From the NCBI RefSeq assembly GCF_010119225.1, contig NZ_WNKF01000009.1:168113-232112 (forward strand): a stretch of DNA of 64,000 bases, read 5' to 3'. This stretch comes from Cyclobacterium roseum (GTDB taxonomy: Bacteria > Bacteroidota > Bacteroidia > Cytophagales > Cyclobacteriaceae). The notes under the pieces are model-generated. The model was not told the origin of the DNA and ran no database searches. It saw only the letters and a list, made by a program, of their open reading frames with translations. This document shows, piece by piece, positions 17,618-27,251 of this stretch. How positions within the stretch are numbered: the stretch's first letter is position 1; each line of letters begins with the position of its first letter. Made by a program: the position numbers and the translations under genes.

Positions 17618-18352
17618 TCAATTATCCTGCGCAGCAAAAACCCTACGTAATAACGCCGTGGTCCTTTCGGCCGGGTTTTCACGAATGGCTTTCTCTTCCT
17701 GCGCTATCAAGGTAAACAATCCGGAAATGGCCCTGTCGGTCACATAGGCTTTCAGGTCAGGGTCCAGCTTACGGGAGGTGGTGGGAAAATTATTATACGA
17801 ACTGACCAAATCCCCGTAATACCGCGTGGCACCTACCTGCTCCAGCGATTTTTGAATATGGGGTTCAAACAGTTCGGTTAGTTTTTCGGTGGTTTGCCCT
17901 TGCAGGTATTGCGTGGCCGCATCGTCCTCGCCCCTCAGAATATTCCAGGCATCCTGCACGGTAAGCTGCCGGATGGCCTCAATAAAGATGGGCTTTGCTT
18001 CATTGGCGGCATTTTCTGCCCCCCGGTTAATGGTCAAAAGTACCCGGTCTACTTCCGTGCCCAGGCCAATCCTCCGTAGGGTGGCCTCCACCCGCTGCAC
18101 ATCCTCCGGCAAAGCGATGCGTATGAGTTCATTTTTGAAAAACCCATCCTCACGAGATGCCTGATCTGCCCCGGTAGAAATGCCCTTGACAAGGGCTTCT
18201 TTCAAGCCATTTCCCACATCCTGCTCGGTCAGGCTGGCTTCAGTAGCCCCTTGGATAAAGCGGTTCACCTCGGCTGCCGTACAACCGACCATCAAAATGG
18301 TTACCAATAAAACGTACACTATCTTTAAAATACTCATTCGGCCTATTTTCAT
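17618..18352 (-). CDS. DUF4197 domain lipoprotein
   Basis: A 244-residue lipoprotein; the lipobox is ILMVGC with Cys at about residue 24. The mature sequence matches DUF4197: LKEALVKGISTGADQASR, DGFFKNELIRIALPEDVQRV, LRRIGLGTEVDR, then FIEAIRQLTVQDAWNILRGE and a C-terminal helix DRAISGLFTLIAQEEKAIRE. The family is widespread in Gram-negative bacteria and of unknown function. It is not obviously co-transcribed with the acyltransferase pair upstream (88 bp gap). Confidence 0.85.
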   Translation of the reverse strand: MKIGRMSILKIVYVLLVTILMVGCTAAEVNRFIQGATEASLTEQDVGNGLKEALVKGISTGADQASREDGFFKNELIRIALPEDVQRVEATLRRIGLGTEVDRVLLTINRGAENAANEAKPIFIEAIRQLTVQDAWNILRGEDDAATQYLQGQTTEKLTELFEPHIQKSLEQVGATRYYGDLVSSYNNFPTTSRKLDPDLKAYVTDRAISGLFTLIAQEEKAIRENPAERTTALLRRVFAAQDN

Positions 18353-18439
18353 TATTCTTTTAAAAATTTACGATGGGCAGTTAGCATGCCTCGTTTTTTT
18401 ATTTTAAACACACAATCATTGAGCCATGTTATAAAAATC

Positions 18440-19372
18440 TTATTCCCTTGTCAATTCTTTTAATAGTAATTGTTGGCCTTTCTCACTCAGGTGACCGTGA
18501 TCGATGTAATTGGAAAGGTCTCCGGTAAAAAAGGAGAAATCACTACGGTTAAAATTTTTAAAAGTGATCAGGGGACTCTTTCCGGAATAGGTCGATTTTA
18601 CCTGCTCCCAATAGTGCGAAAACGATCCCTTGTGAGCCTCATAGATGGGCAAGGGAACCGGATGAAAATAAACGGTGGTCTGTATTTGGTTAGCCTCCAA
18701 CAATCGCCACAGTTCCTTTAATGAAGCTTCCGAAATAGGCGTAATCTCAAAATCTTCCGAATGAAGCAGGGCTTTCTCCTCTTCAATCTTAGCAGCTACA
18801 TCGGGCACCCTGAATAGCGGCTCAAATTTATTGGTTCCATTCTCCAGGTATTGCTCCGACGGGTATTTGTGGGGAGCCAAATTCATCCACCTAATCAAGG
18901 CAAACCCATATACGCGGAGCAGATGAATGGACCCAAAGGCTGTCCAATAGGCGCTGGGAGTCATTATCTGGCTGGCTTCTTTTTCATTGCTTTGGGTCAT
19001 GTAGGGATGGATACATACCCAGGCTCGCTTCATTTGATGCTCCGATGCCAGCACGTTTTCAAGTAGGGGGATCATCGTTTGAATCCTGGCACCCATCAGG
19101 CTGGCATTGAAATAGCGAATCTCTTTGATGGGCTCCGGGTTGATATTTGCCGACAGCGAGGGCCCCAGAATAATGCCTTCGAAATTTTCCGGAAGGTATC
19201 GGAACGTCATCAGGTATTTGGATACCCGCTCTTCCCCGTACACGCGGGTGTTTTTCGCTATCCCAAAAACGCCAAAAACATCCAGCCAGGTATTCAATAG
19301 GACCAAGCCAATTGCGGCTAAAAAGCAAGTGGAAAGGACACGTTTAAAATATCGATTAAATTCCCTATTCAT
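18440..19372 (-). CDS. SGNH-like partner of the MBOAT acyltransferase
   Basis: A 310-residue protein with one N-terminal membrane anchor (about residues 13-30, LSTCFLAAIGLVLLNTWLDV). The periplasmic domain has the SGNH/AlgX-like block I IILGPSLSANI with the candidate nucleophile Ser72, and a C-terminal block V DHGHLSEKG (about 291-299) with Asp and His of the triad. These proteins take acyl groups passed across the membrane by an MBOAT protein and transfer them to an exopolysaccharide or other surface acceptor, as AlgJ/AlgX do for alginate. The MBOAT gene is six bases upstream on the same strand. Confidence 0.75.
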   Translation of the reverse strand: MNREFNRYFKRVLSTCFLAAIGLVLLNTWLDVFGVFGIAKNTRVYGEERVSKYLMTFRYLPENFEGIILGPSLSANINPEPIKEIRYFNASLMGARIQTMIPLLENVLASEHQMKRAWVCIHPYMTQSNEKEASQIMTPSAYWTAFGSIHLLRVYGFALIRWMNLAPHKYPSEQYLENGTNKFEPLFRVPDVAAKIEEEKALLHSEDFEITPISEASLKELWRLLEANQIQTTVYFHPVPLPIYEAHKGSFSHYWEQVKSTYSGKSPLITFKNFNRSDFSFFTGDLSNYIDHGHLSEKGQQLLLKELTRE

Positions 19373-19378
19373 AGATCA

Positions 19379-20767
19379 CTAGAAATCGAAATATAGAAAA
19401 TCATTTTGAACAATCGAATTCAGGAATATCAGGTTTAGGACGAATAAAAAGACGGTCATCAACCCGTATTTGAGGGTTGGTTGAATCCGGCTGCCAAGTT
19501 GCATATCGTTGGGCAAAAAAAGAAGCAACACCCCGGCGGCCCAGATGGGAGCATTATAAAGATTACTGACCAGGTGAAAATCCGGCGGAGCGGCTTTTGT
19601 AAAATGGAACATGGCCATAAGAAGGTTGTTGGCATCCTGAAGATTTTCAGCCCTAAAAAAGACCCAGGTAATGTTTACAAATAAAAAGGTAACCAGAATG
19701 GCGGGGATTCTTGGTATCGCCAGTCCCGTTTTCTTCCATTGCCGATGAACCACCAGGGCCGAGCCGTGTAGCATACCCCAGATAATAAAGGTCCATCCGG
19801 CTCCGTGCCAGATCCCGCCAAGGAGAAAGGTTATCATCAAATTGACATTCGTTCTTCCCGGACTTATTTTATTTCCACCCAACGGGATGTATATGTAATC
19901 CCGCAAAAAGCGGCTGAGGGTGATGTGCCAATTCCTCCAGAATTCCTGAATGGTAGCTGATCGGTATGGGGAATTGAAGTTCTGAGGCAGCTGAATATTT
20001 AAAAGCAGCCCGAGTCCTATGGCCATGGAGGAATAGCCACTAAAATCAAAATACAATTGCAGGGAATAGGCCAGGGAAGTGATCCAGGCTTCCTGGCTTC
20101 CCAGCGATTCAATATGGGCATACCCATTATTTGCGATTACCCCAAAGGTATCTGCCAAAATGATTTTTTTGGCCAGCCCCATCATTAAAATAAAAAAACC
20201 CCTGGAGAGATTCTGGTAATTGATTTGGGTTAGTAACGGATTCCTGAACTGAGGCATCATTTCTTTGTGATGCACGATGGGACCCGCAATAAGTTGAGGG
20301 AAAAATGAAACGAATAATCCGTAGGAAAAGAAATTGGTTTTGGCTGCGATCCCTTTATAAGAATCCACCAAATAGGCTATTTGCTGAAAAGTATAAAAAG
20401 AAATTCCTAATGGCAGTGCCCAATCAAGGTAAGAAAAGGATTCTCCGGAAATCACATTGACATTAAATATCACGAAATCCGCGTATTTGTAAAAAAATAG
20501 GATCAGGAGATTAACCGCTATACCGGCCACTAAAAACCGCCTTTTCCCGCTCGCTACCGGCTTGCTGATAAAAAAATTGAAACCGATGGAGATCCCAATG
20601 AGAATCAAATACATAGGCTTCCACCAACCATAAAATACGAGCGAACTTAGAAACAACCAACCTACGACGGCAGAAGGCTTTGTTTTTGAACCTAATCCGT
20701 AGAATCCTAAAAGAACAATTGGTAAAAAAACGAAAAGGAATAGAAAAGAATTGAAGAGCATGGCCAA
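19379..20767 (-). CDS. MBOAT family O-acyltransferase
   Basis: A 462-residue polytopic membrane protein of the AlgI/DltB-like class. The N-terminal hydrophobic pairs (FNSFLFLFVFLPIVLLGFYG and others) are typical. The core signature FQQIAYLVDSYKG, then FFPQLIAGPIV, YFDFSGYSSMAIGLGLLL, NFNSPYRSATIQEFWRNWHI, and GGIWHGAGWTFIIWG contains the catalytic histidine (about residue 321) with a second His in GMLHG (about 334). It moves an acyl group across the inner membrane for transfer to a cell-surface polymer by the SGNH-like protein encoded next. The acceptor polymer is not identifiable here. Confidence 0.93.
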   Translation of the reverse strand: MAMLFNSFLFLFVFLPIVLLGFYGLGSKTKPSAVVGWLFLSSLVFYGWWKPMYLILIGISIGFNFFISKPVASGKRRFLVAGIAVNLLILFFYKYADFVIFNVNVISGESFSYLDWALPLGISFYTFQQIAYLVDSYKGIAAKTNFFSYGLFVSFFPQLIAGPIVHHKEMMPQFRNPLLTQINYQNLSRGFFILMMGLAKKIILADTFGVIANNGYAHIESLGSQEAWITSLAYSLQLYFDFSGYSSMAIGLGLLLNIQLPQNFNSPYRSATIQEFWRNWHITLSRFLRDYIYIPLGGNKISPGRTNVNLMITFLLGGIWHGAGWTFIIWGMLHGSALVVHRQWKKTGLAIPRIPAILVTFLFVNITWVFFRAENLQDANNLLMAMFHFTKAAPPDFHLVSNLYNAPIWAAGVLLLFLPNDMQLGSRIQPTLKYGLMTVFLFVLNLIFLNSIVQNDFLYFDF

Positions 20768-21121
20768 AAATGCTTTAAAAATTTAAAGATACACATGTTT
20801 GCATTATTTTAATCCTTAACCGAAAATAATCCGCACCAAACAGAAAAAAATAGCCTTTTATCAAATTACAGCTCGCTAAAAAAAGGACAACATGGAAAAG
20901 GTTTTTTGACCGACAGTTGCCCGTAACGATAATAAATTCCAATAATTTTTCTTTATCTTTTGATAAAATTTCAGCTGCTAACGAATAAAGTGACAACCGA
21001 CAAAACGCATCTTCTGATTTCTGTTAAGAAATAACTCGATCTACCGGACTACGCGTTTCTCTTCTTAAGCGTTAACGCAGTCCATTAATCATTCGAAAAC
21101 TGCCATTTTCAACTTAGCCCT
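20768..21121. other. Divergent promoter region (MBOAT / AI-2E transporter)
   Basis: An AT-rich 354-bp region between two divergent genes. It contains short minus-strand frames without recognisable content. No defined operator is seen. Confidence 0.4.
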
Positions 21122-22228
21122 ATGCAATTATCCTTTCGAGATTTGTTTTTCACACTGGCCTTCGCTGCTTTGGTCATCGCCATCATGGTCATCGCCAAAT
21201 CCATTCTCATTCCCTTGAGTTTGGCCCTGCTTCTTTCCTTTATTTTACATCCTCTACACAAAAGGTTACAAGTAAAATTTGGGAATATTGGTGCCGCCTT
21301 TACCGTATTGCTGGGGTTTTTTCTGGTTATCATTGGTGTGTTGACATTTTTTTCCGCCGAAATCCTCTCACTTTCAGATCAATTGACCGATTTCGGTGAC
21401 AAACTGATGATTATATTTACCGATTCAGTGGTATTCGTCAATGAAAACCTCAGCTTTCTGGGCAATTTCGATAAAGATCAGCTTCTGGAAGATGGAAAAA
21501 CCTGGATAAAAGAAGGAGCCGCCGGATTATTGGGAAAAACCTTCAGCAACACCGCCAGTTTTCTGACAGGTATTTTCACCATGATTATCTACACCTTCCT
21601 GTTTCTGATTTACAAAAAGAGCCTGGTCAGTGCCTTCAAAAAATTTGCATCGGAAGAAAATGAAAACCAGTACCTAAAAATGCTGAAAAAAATCCAACTG
21701 GTAGGACAGAAATACCTTTCCGGCATGCTGACGCTGATTCTAATCCTCGGGCTGGCCAATAGTACCGGCTTATGGATCATTGGATTGGACAATCCCATCT
21801 TATTTGGCTTTCTGGCTGCGACCCTCTCTATTATTCCCTATATCGGGACCACCATTGGGGCCAGTATTCCGGTTCTTTACGGTTTCATATCCTCGGATGA
21901 GCTTTGGGTACCCTTGGCGGTGGCAGGGATGTTTTGGCTTATACAGGTGATCGAAAGTAATTTTTTGAGTCCCAAAATTGTCGGCAACAGTGTAAACGTA
22001 AATGCCTTTGCCGCCATACTCAGTCTCATCGTGGGTGCCTCGGTATGGGGAGTAGCGGGAATGGTATTGTTTCTTCCCTTTGCGGCAATGTTAAAAGTAA
22101 TTTGTGAAAGTTACCTCCCCCTTCAGCCGCTCGCCCTTCTGATCGGGGACGATCATTTTAATAATAAACAAGAGTCAGAAAACGGTCCGTCATGGTTTAG
22201 TAAAATTAAAAAAAGATTGAGCCACTAG
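21122..22228 (+). CDS. AI-2E family transporter (PerM/YdiK-like)
   Basis: A 368-residue membrane protein of the AI-2E exporter (UPF0118) family. It has about eight hydrophobic helices, the first two near residues 7-42 (LFFTLAFAALVIAIMVIAKS, ILIPLSLALLLSFILHPL). The family features are the long soluble segment after the third helix, LVGQKYLSGMLTLILILGLA, GLDNPILFGFLAATLSIIPY and IGTTIGASIPVLYGF, and the C-terminal NVNAFAAILSLIVGASVWG. Members export small molecules or act as Na+/H+ antiporters; AI-2 transport should not be assumed. Monocistronic, closed by a strong terminator. Confidence 0.9.
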   Translation: MQLSFRDLFFTLAFAALVIAIMVIAKSILIPLSLALLLSFILHPLHKRLQVKFGNIGAAFTVLLGFFLVIIGVLTFFSAEILSLSDQLTDFGDKLMIIFTDSVVFVNENLSFLGNFDKDQLLEDGKTWIKEGAAGLLGKTFSNTASFLTGIFTMIIYTFLFLIYKKSLVSAFKKFASEENENQYLKMLKKIQLVGQKYLSGMLTLILILGLANSTGLWIIGLDNPILFGFLAATLSIIPYIGTTIGASIPVLYGFISSDELWVPLAVAGMFWLIQVIESNFLSPKIVGNSVNVNAFAAILSLIVGASVWGVAGMVLFLPFAAMLKVICESYLPLQPLALLIGDDHFNNKQESENGPSWFSKIKKRLSH

Positions 22229-22234
22229 AGGCAA

Positions 22235-22272
22235 ATAAAAGGCCCGCTTGTTTCCAAGCAGGCCTTTTATTG
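22235..22272. terminator. Bidirectional rho-independent terminator
   Basis: AAAAGGCCCGCTTG and CAAGCAGGCCTTTT form a strong stem with A-run and T-run on opposite sides. It serves the AI-2E gene and the convergent CxxCH lipoprotein gene ending at 22302. Confidence 0.9.
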
Positions 22273-22301
22273 GTTAATATTATTGTAATAGATGGAAATC
22301 G

Positions 22302-24950
22302 TTATTTCTGTTCCGAGAGGTAGGTAATCAGCGATGCAAACTCCTCATAAGAAAGGGAGTTGGCCAATCCGGCGGGCATCATGGAATTCTCCATTTCCGT
22401 ACGCTCCTTTACATTATCGGCAGCAAGGGTAAACGCCTGTCCGGCAATGTTGCGAATAACGATCCGGTCTGCACTTTCTTCCGTGACAAACCCCACGTAA
22501 GATTTATCATCTTTGGTTTGGATCATCACCGTAGCAAATCCCTGAGAAATGGATGCGTTCGGCTTGAGTATGGATTCTGCTATTTGTTCCCGGGTCATGA
22601 TGCTTCCTATCTGCCCCATAAAAGGCCCTTTCATCTGCTCCCCGGCTTCTACGCTATGGCAAGCTTTGCAGCCCTGTTGCTCGAAAATAGCTTTGCCCTT
22701 AACGGCCTCTCCGGCTATCTCCTGCATGGCCAATAAAATATCTTCTATGGAGGATTCTCCAATCTGCCCTTGCTGGTTTTTGATTTCTTCCAGATCTACT
22801 TCCGGTTCTTCCAACACCTCCGTCACCGAATAGTCCCCTCCAAATTCAAGGATGCCCATCCGGTTTTTTTGATTCAGCATGGCAATGTAGTCCTTGTCAC
22901 TTCTACTTCCGGTATCCCACAGCTGTTGAAATAACGCTTTGATCTCAGGTGAAGCCGACCACAACACCGATTTATAGTAAGGTCCATGGGTATCCGGACG
23001 GGTTCCCCACCACCAGGAGCCGTCGTAGGGAGCCTCCTTGGTATACAACCGGGCAAGGGTAGCGAGAATGCTCCGCATTAATTCCACACTTTCCGTCCCT
23101 GAACCATTATACCTGGAAATTAATCCGGATACGGCAGCAGGGGTATGCATGTAACGCAAGGTCCAAAGTGCCAGGTCTGAATTTCCAGATCCCACTTCTT
23201 CCAATATTTCTTTGTCAGCCTCCAGGTCTACCAATGCCCTGACAGCCAAATGAGGTAGGATAATTTCCGAATTCGGGCTGGCATGGGGTCCCTCCTCTCC
23301 CAATTCGGGAGCCTGGAATGAATTGGGAACCTCTACTTCCAATAAATGAGGAATCGCTTCCTTATTTCCAATCCTTCCCAAGGCAATGATCGCAGCCGCC
23401 CGTACCCTGGGAGACGGATCATTCATCGCTTCTACAAAAGGTCCGGTGGAGAGGTTTTCCAAATGGGCAGCCCGATCGGTAATCGCCCGGATGGCATGCT
23501 CCTTCATTTCGGCATCATCCATCAACGCCATCATCTCTGCTACGCCTTCTGCACCTCTTAGCTGCGAAAATGCATACATGGCGGCTACCCGCGCATAAAG
23601 CGGTTCCCCTGAGCTTTTCGCTAAATCTAACGCTTCATCTGCTGCCTCTGAACTCCCCCTGCTAACCAACTCCTGCTGCGCATACAGTCGGATGGTAGCA
23701 CTTTCTTCTTTCAATAAATCGACCAGGTCATCTATATCGGCCGCATTCAGATCGGGCATTTCGCTGTATTCCCAGACGTTGGGTACTACACGTACCACAA
23801 ATCCCTTCTCGTCATTACCGGAATACCCCGCGCCATCCCATGCGGCCATAAACATTCGTCCGGTTCCGTCTATGTCCAGATCGGTGATTTGAGGCAGTTT
23901 AAAAAACTCCTCTTCCTCTTGGGTATAGGAAGGGCCATCGGCGGTCACCCGGTGAATGTACAGTTGGTTTCTTCCCCAGTCCGCCATCATCGGCACCTTA
24001 TTATACTTCTCCGGCCAGCGGTTGTCATCGATAAACAGTGCTCCGGTACCCGATCCTCCTCCTACATCCACCAGGGCGGGGATAATCTCTTCGGTGAAGT
24101 TTTTGAATAAAACCGGGTATCCGTACTCGCCGGTTTGAATCTGATGGATAAACCGAATGTTCCAGCCCCCTCCATCATTGGTATTTCCCCTGGTAAACAT
24201 ATTCATATAGGGGTCGATGGCCACATCGTAGATATTCCTCAAGCCATGGGTATACACTTCCATTTCGGTACCATCGGGCCGGACTCTCAAAATGCCACCG
24301 CCAAGCATGGTCATCTCCGTCCCCTCCCGGTCCACTGCACCATGAAATCCAAAATCCCCTACCGCTATGTAGATCCAGCCGTCAATTCCCAGGCGAATGC
24401 CGTTCGTCGCATGATCCGTACCCCTTCCTTGAAGAAACTTGGGCGAACTGATATGCTGAATCAGCGGCTTAGAGGGACCATCGGCAACGCCGTCTCCATT
24501 TGCATCCTCGAAAACCACCAGGTCCATCCCCGTGGCCAGGCTGTCTTCCAGCGAAAAAACCGTGTGCAACACATAAAGCTTATCACCCAGCGGAATAATT
24601 CCACGCGGATTGTCCACTTCGGCAAAAACGGTATGTTCGTCCGCCTTACCATCGTTGTCCTTATCTATGAGTTTGACAATCCTTCCTTTCCCAGGCGTTT
24701 TACCCAAGGACCCGATGGCATCTACCCCAACGTACACTTCTCCATAAGGAGAAACGGCCAGACAAGCGGGGCTTGGGGTCAAATCCGGACCGGAAAATGC
24801 CTGCACTGCCAACTCATCCGGCCAGCCCAAGGCCTGGCTAAGCGAGTCCAGGGAAGGAGAAGTACTCGATTCGATGATTTCGACCTTTTTTTCGGGTTTA
24901 CATGCCAATGCGATCAGCAATACAACGAATAAAATAGAAGTTCCTTTCAT
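22302..24950 (-). CDS. PVC-type heme-binding CxxCH lipoprotein (propeller-HEAT-cytochrome c)
   Basis: An 882-residue exported lipoprotein; lipobox LIALAC with Cys at about residue 17. Residues about 40-400 form a glucose/sorbosone-dehydrogenase-like beta-propeller with VYVGVDAIGSLG, DGWIYIAVGDFGF and GTGRMFMAAWDGAGYSG. Residues about 410-620 are HEAT-like helical repeats (DPSPRVRAAAIIALGRIGN). The C-terminal cytochrome c has CKACH at 761-765 and a distal methionine in MENSMMPAG (about 853-861). This 'PVC-type heme-binding domain' architecture is common in Planctomycetes and marine Bacteroidota and is linked to sugar oxidation in the periplasm; the substrate is unknown. A distant paralogue is at 30412-33480. 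Confidence 0.9.
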   Translation of the reverse strand: MKGTSILFVVLLIALACKPEKKVEIIESSTSPSLDSLSQALGWPDELAVQAFSGPDLTPSPACLAVSPYGEVYVGVDAIGSLGKTPGKGRIVKLIDKDNDGKADEHTVFAEVDNPRGIIPLGDKLYVLHTVFSLEDSLATGMDLVVFEDANGDGVADGPSKPLIQHISSPKFLQGRGTDHATNGIRLGIDGWIYIAVGDFGFHGAVDREGTEMTMLGGGILRVRPDGTEMEVYTHGLRNIYDVAIDPYMNMFTRGNTNDGGGWNIRFIHQIQTGEYGYPVLFKNFTEEIIPALVDVGGGSGTGALFIDDNRWPEKYNKVPMMADWGRNQLYIHRVTADGPSYTQEEEEFFKLPQITDLDIDGTGRMFMAAWDGAGYSGNDEKGFVVRVVPNVWEYSEMPDLNAADIDDLVDLLKEESATIRLYAQQELVSRGSSEAADEALDLAKSSGEPLYARVAAMYAFSQLRGAEGVAEMMALMDDAEMKEHAIRAITDRAAHLENLSTGPFVEAMNDPSPRVRAAAIIALGRIGNKEAIPHLLEVEVPNSFQAPELGEEGPHASPNSEIILPHLAVRALVDLEADKEILEEVGSGNSDLALWTLRYMHTPAAVSGLISRYNGSGTESVELMRSILATLARLYTKEAPYDGSWWWGTRPDTHGPYYKSVLWSASPEIKALFQQLWDTGSRSDKDYIAMLNQKNRMGILEFGGDYSVTEVLEEPEVDLEEIKNQQGQIGESSIEDILLAMQEIAGEAVKGKAIFEQQGCKACHSVEAGEQMKGPFMGQIGSIMTREQIAESILKPNASISQGFATVMIQTKDDKSYVGFVTEESADRIVIRNIAGQAFTLAADNVKERTEMENSMMPAGLANSLSYEEFASLITYLSEQK

Positions 24951-24985
24951 TAGGTTTACGTTTTTTGCGGACGAAAAATATAGAA

Positions 24986-25021
24986 AAAGAAAAACCCATC
25001 CAACAATCGGATGGGTTTTGT
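24986..25021 (-). terminator. Rho-independent terminator of cysH
   Basis: On the minus strand AACCCATCC and GGATGGGTT flank a GATTGTT loop, followed by TTTCTTTTT. It is 50 bp after the cysH stop and just upstream of the CxxCH lipoprotein start. Confidence 0.85.
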
Positions 25022-25071
25022 GTCAAATGAACGTTTAATTTACAGGGACGGAGCCTAAAAACCTCCTCCGA

Positions 25072-25764
25072 TTAAAGGTGTAACCCGCATTCGGTCTTCG
25101 GACTATTATTCCACCTTCCACTCCTATCTTCTCCCGGCACCGTACAATGCTTGCAACCGATGGAATGGTATCCAAACGCGATTAAGGGGTGAAAGGGCAA
25201 TTGATGCTCCTTAATATACTGATCCCTTTCCTCTTCCGTCACATCCAAAAGCGGATAGAATTTGAGTATCCCGCCCCTCTCTTCAAAAATATCCAGCGTA
25301 GCCCGGTGGTCACTTTGCCAGCTCATCAATCCAGAAACCCATACGGAAAACCGGCTTTTGATTAACTCCAGCGGCTTTACCTTGTTGATGGAGCAACACA
25401 GTTCGGGATCCGTTTTCCAGGTTTGGTTAGTGGTCGTATATTCGTGATCTTCTCTTCCCGCACTGACAGAGGCAACATTCAACCCGTAGAGCTCGGTGAG
25501 TTTTTTCTTGTATTCCAGGGTTTCTGGAAAATGATACCCGGTATCAATAAAGTATATTTTTTGCTTGGGATTGCATTTGGAAAAAACACTCAGGAGCAAA
25601 GCGGAAGTAGCGGCAAAAGAACTGGTCAGCATGACCTCCTTTTCGTCAAAATCCTCGTAAAGCTGAAGTACCCGCTCATTTACGCTTAAGTTTCGGTACC
25701 GGGCGTTCAACTCCTTAATCTCTTCTTTCGAATATACTTTTTTTGAAACCAGTGATTCCTGCAT
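25072..25764 (-). CDS. cysH: Phosphoadenylyl-/adenylyl-sulfate reductase with [4Fe-4S] cysteines
   Basis: A 230-residue assimilatory reductase that reduces APS (or PAPS) to sulfite with thioredoxin. The PP-loop type ATP-pyrophosphatase region starts VMLTSSFAATSALLLSVFS (about residues 44-62), with YFIDTGYHFPET (about 71-82) and VSGLMSWQSDHR. The Fe-S ligands are Cys123-Cys124 (ELCCSINKVKPL) and Cys204/Cys207 (GCKHCT); the catalytic cysteine is in the C-terminal ECGLHL (Cys226). Cluster ligands favour the APS-using type. cysD, cysN and sulfite reductase are not adjacent, unlike the usual operon. A palindromic operator overlaps its promoter and a terminator follows, so it is a single-gene unit. 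Confidence 0.93.
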   Translation of the reverse strand: MQESLVSKKVYSKEEIKELNARYRNLSVNERVLQLYEDFDEKEVMLTSSFAATSALLLSVFSKCNPKQKIYFIDTGYHFPETLEYKKKLTELYGLNVASVSAGREDHEYTTTNQTWKTDPELCCSINKVKPLELIKSRFSVWVSGLMSWQSDHRATLDIFEERGGILKFYPLLDVTEEERDQYIKEHQLPFHPLIAFGYHSIGCKHCTVPGEDRSGRWNNSPKTECGLHL

Positions 25765-25792
25765 GTTGCCTCTCTATTAATTCTATAAAACC

Positions 25793-25805
25793 TACCAATT
25801 TGGTA
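25793..25805 (-). promoter_or_regulatory. Palindromic operator upstream of cysH
   Basis: TACCAATTTGGTA is an interrupted perfect palindrome (TACCAA-T-TTGGTA), 29 bp before the cysH ATG. On the minus strand it is followed at once by TAGGTTTT, a near match to the Bacteroidota -7 element TAnnTTTG, so a repressor here would block the polymerase. In Bacteroidota such motifs precede sulfur assimilation genes and fit an Rrf2-type regulator; that identification is inference. Confidence 0.55.
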
Positions 25806-25884
25806 TGGTATTAAATTTTGGTAAAAATAAGGAAAAAATTTTGAAAACCAATAAAGTGGAATGTAAACCGACTTCGATATTCCA

Positions 25885-27042
25885 TCAGGGCTTTGCCTGG
25901 GCAAAATCTTGTCTTCCCACCCTTACCCAAAAAGGGATCATCAGCCCTACCAGGGCCATCAATGCAAAGGACCCTTTCAATCCAATCAATTCCGCTACGA
26001 AACCGATGAGCGGTGGTCCCAGCAGGAACCCGAAGTAAGAGATGGTGGACACCATGGCAATCGCCAATCCGGGAGCATAGCCAGAAGCATTCCCTGCGAG
26101 ACTATAGGTAAGTGGAACCACGGCGGCTGCTCCAAAACCCACCATCATAAAAGACGGTATCACTACCCAAATAGAGGGGAAAAGTACGGATAATAGTAAT
26201 CCTGAAAAAACCAGAAGGCCTGATACTTGCAATACCATCGTTTTACCAAACCGGTTGGCAAATTTATCAGCCAAAAACCGACCCAGTGCCATGGCTCCCA
26301 TGTAGGCCACATAACCGCTGGGTACCCAGGCCGCCGAAGCGCCCACTTCCTTTGCCATGTACACACCCGACCAGTCAAACATGCAGCCTTCACACATCAT
26401 TCCACAGAACCCCACCATACCCAGGTTGGCTAGCGTCCTGTTAGGTTTCTTCCAGACGAATCCACCTCCGCCAGTTTCTTTTTTACCTCCATCTGGGAGG
26501 ATCCCCTTTTCAAAATAAAACAGCATACCTGCTCCCAGCAAGAGAATAATCAGGTAATGGTCCCTCGGACTAAGGTCAAAATACACCATCAAAGCCCCTA
26601 TTCCTGCCCCGATAAAGCCTGCCAGACTCCATAAGCCGTGAAAGGAACTCAAAATATTTCTACCATAATCCTTTTCAATTCCGAGGGCTTGGGTGTTTAA
26701 GGAAATATTCATCATATTCCCCATCATACCAAAAATAAATACCATCAGGGCGAGAATAACCGCATCCGGAGAAAAGCCTATTCCCACCAGAAACAATATG
26801 TAAAAGGACATCCCTGCCAAAATCACCCACTTGCTCCCAAACCGAAACACGGCCCAGGCAGCTAAGGGTAGCGCCAATAAAGATCCAAGTGGCAGGCCCA
26901 ATAAAACCGAGCCCAACTGCCCTTCGCTTAGTTGAAATTTATCCTGAAAATCCGGTATACGCGATGCCCAGGAAGAAAAACACAAGCCTGTCAGAAAAAA
27001 GAATGCCCCGGCAGAAAGTCGTCTCGTTTTTAATTTTACCAT
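25885..27042 (-). CDS. MFS transporter (YbjJ-like)
   Basis: A 385-residue major facilitator with twelve hydrophobic helices. The start LSAGAFFFLTGLCFSSWASR and IPDFQDKFQLSEGQLGSVLL resembles the YbjJ/FucP-like branch, in which W-A-S-R-x-P-D is conserved. Other conserved parts are FRFGSKWVILAGMSFYILF (loop 2-3), SFHGLWSLAGFIGAGIGALM, and the C-terminal half ALGRFLADKFANRFGKTMVL. Substrates in this group are unknown, with sugars or amino acids likely. It is the only gene of its unit, 120 bp before cysH on the same strand. Confidence 0.88.
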   Translation of the reverse strand: MVKLKTRRLSAGAFFFLTGLCFSSWASRIPDFQDKFQLSEGQLGSVLLGLPLGSLLALPLAAWAVFRFGSKWVILAGMSFYILFLVGIGFSPDAVILALMVFIFGMMGNMMNISLNTQALGIEKDYGRNILSSFHGLWSLAGFIGAGIGALMVYFDLSPRDHYLIILLLGAGMLFYFEKGILPDGGKKETGGGGFVWKKPNRTLANLGMVGFCGMMCEGCMFDWSGVYMAKEVGASAAWVPSGYVAYMGAMALGRFLADKFANRFGKTMVLQVSGLLVFSGLLLSVLFPSIWVVIPSFMMVGFGAAAVVPLTYSLAGNASGYAPGLAIAMVSTISYFGFLLGPPLIGFVAELIGLKGSFALMALVGLMIPFWVRVGRQDFAQAKP

Positions 27043-27251
27043 AGTTGCTCAACAGCCTGCAAAGGTAAGGTAGAAGCGGTAGGTTTTTGTGGTCATTCCC
27101 GTATCTTTTTGTAGCCTGGAAATAAAACTTTATTCCCCCCAATCCGGTTTCTTTTGTTAACAAGGTTTGATTTGGAAAGGAATACCCGTCCACTTTCATT
27201 TTTTGTTGGTTTTCCATCATTACTTCTTAGCCACCTAAAATTTAATTACTT

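Noticed and set aside
20775..20996. 73-codon minus-strand frame upstream of MBOAT
   Set aside because: It lies in an AT-rich promoter region and has no domain or conserved feature.
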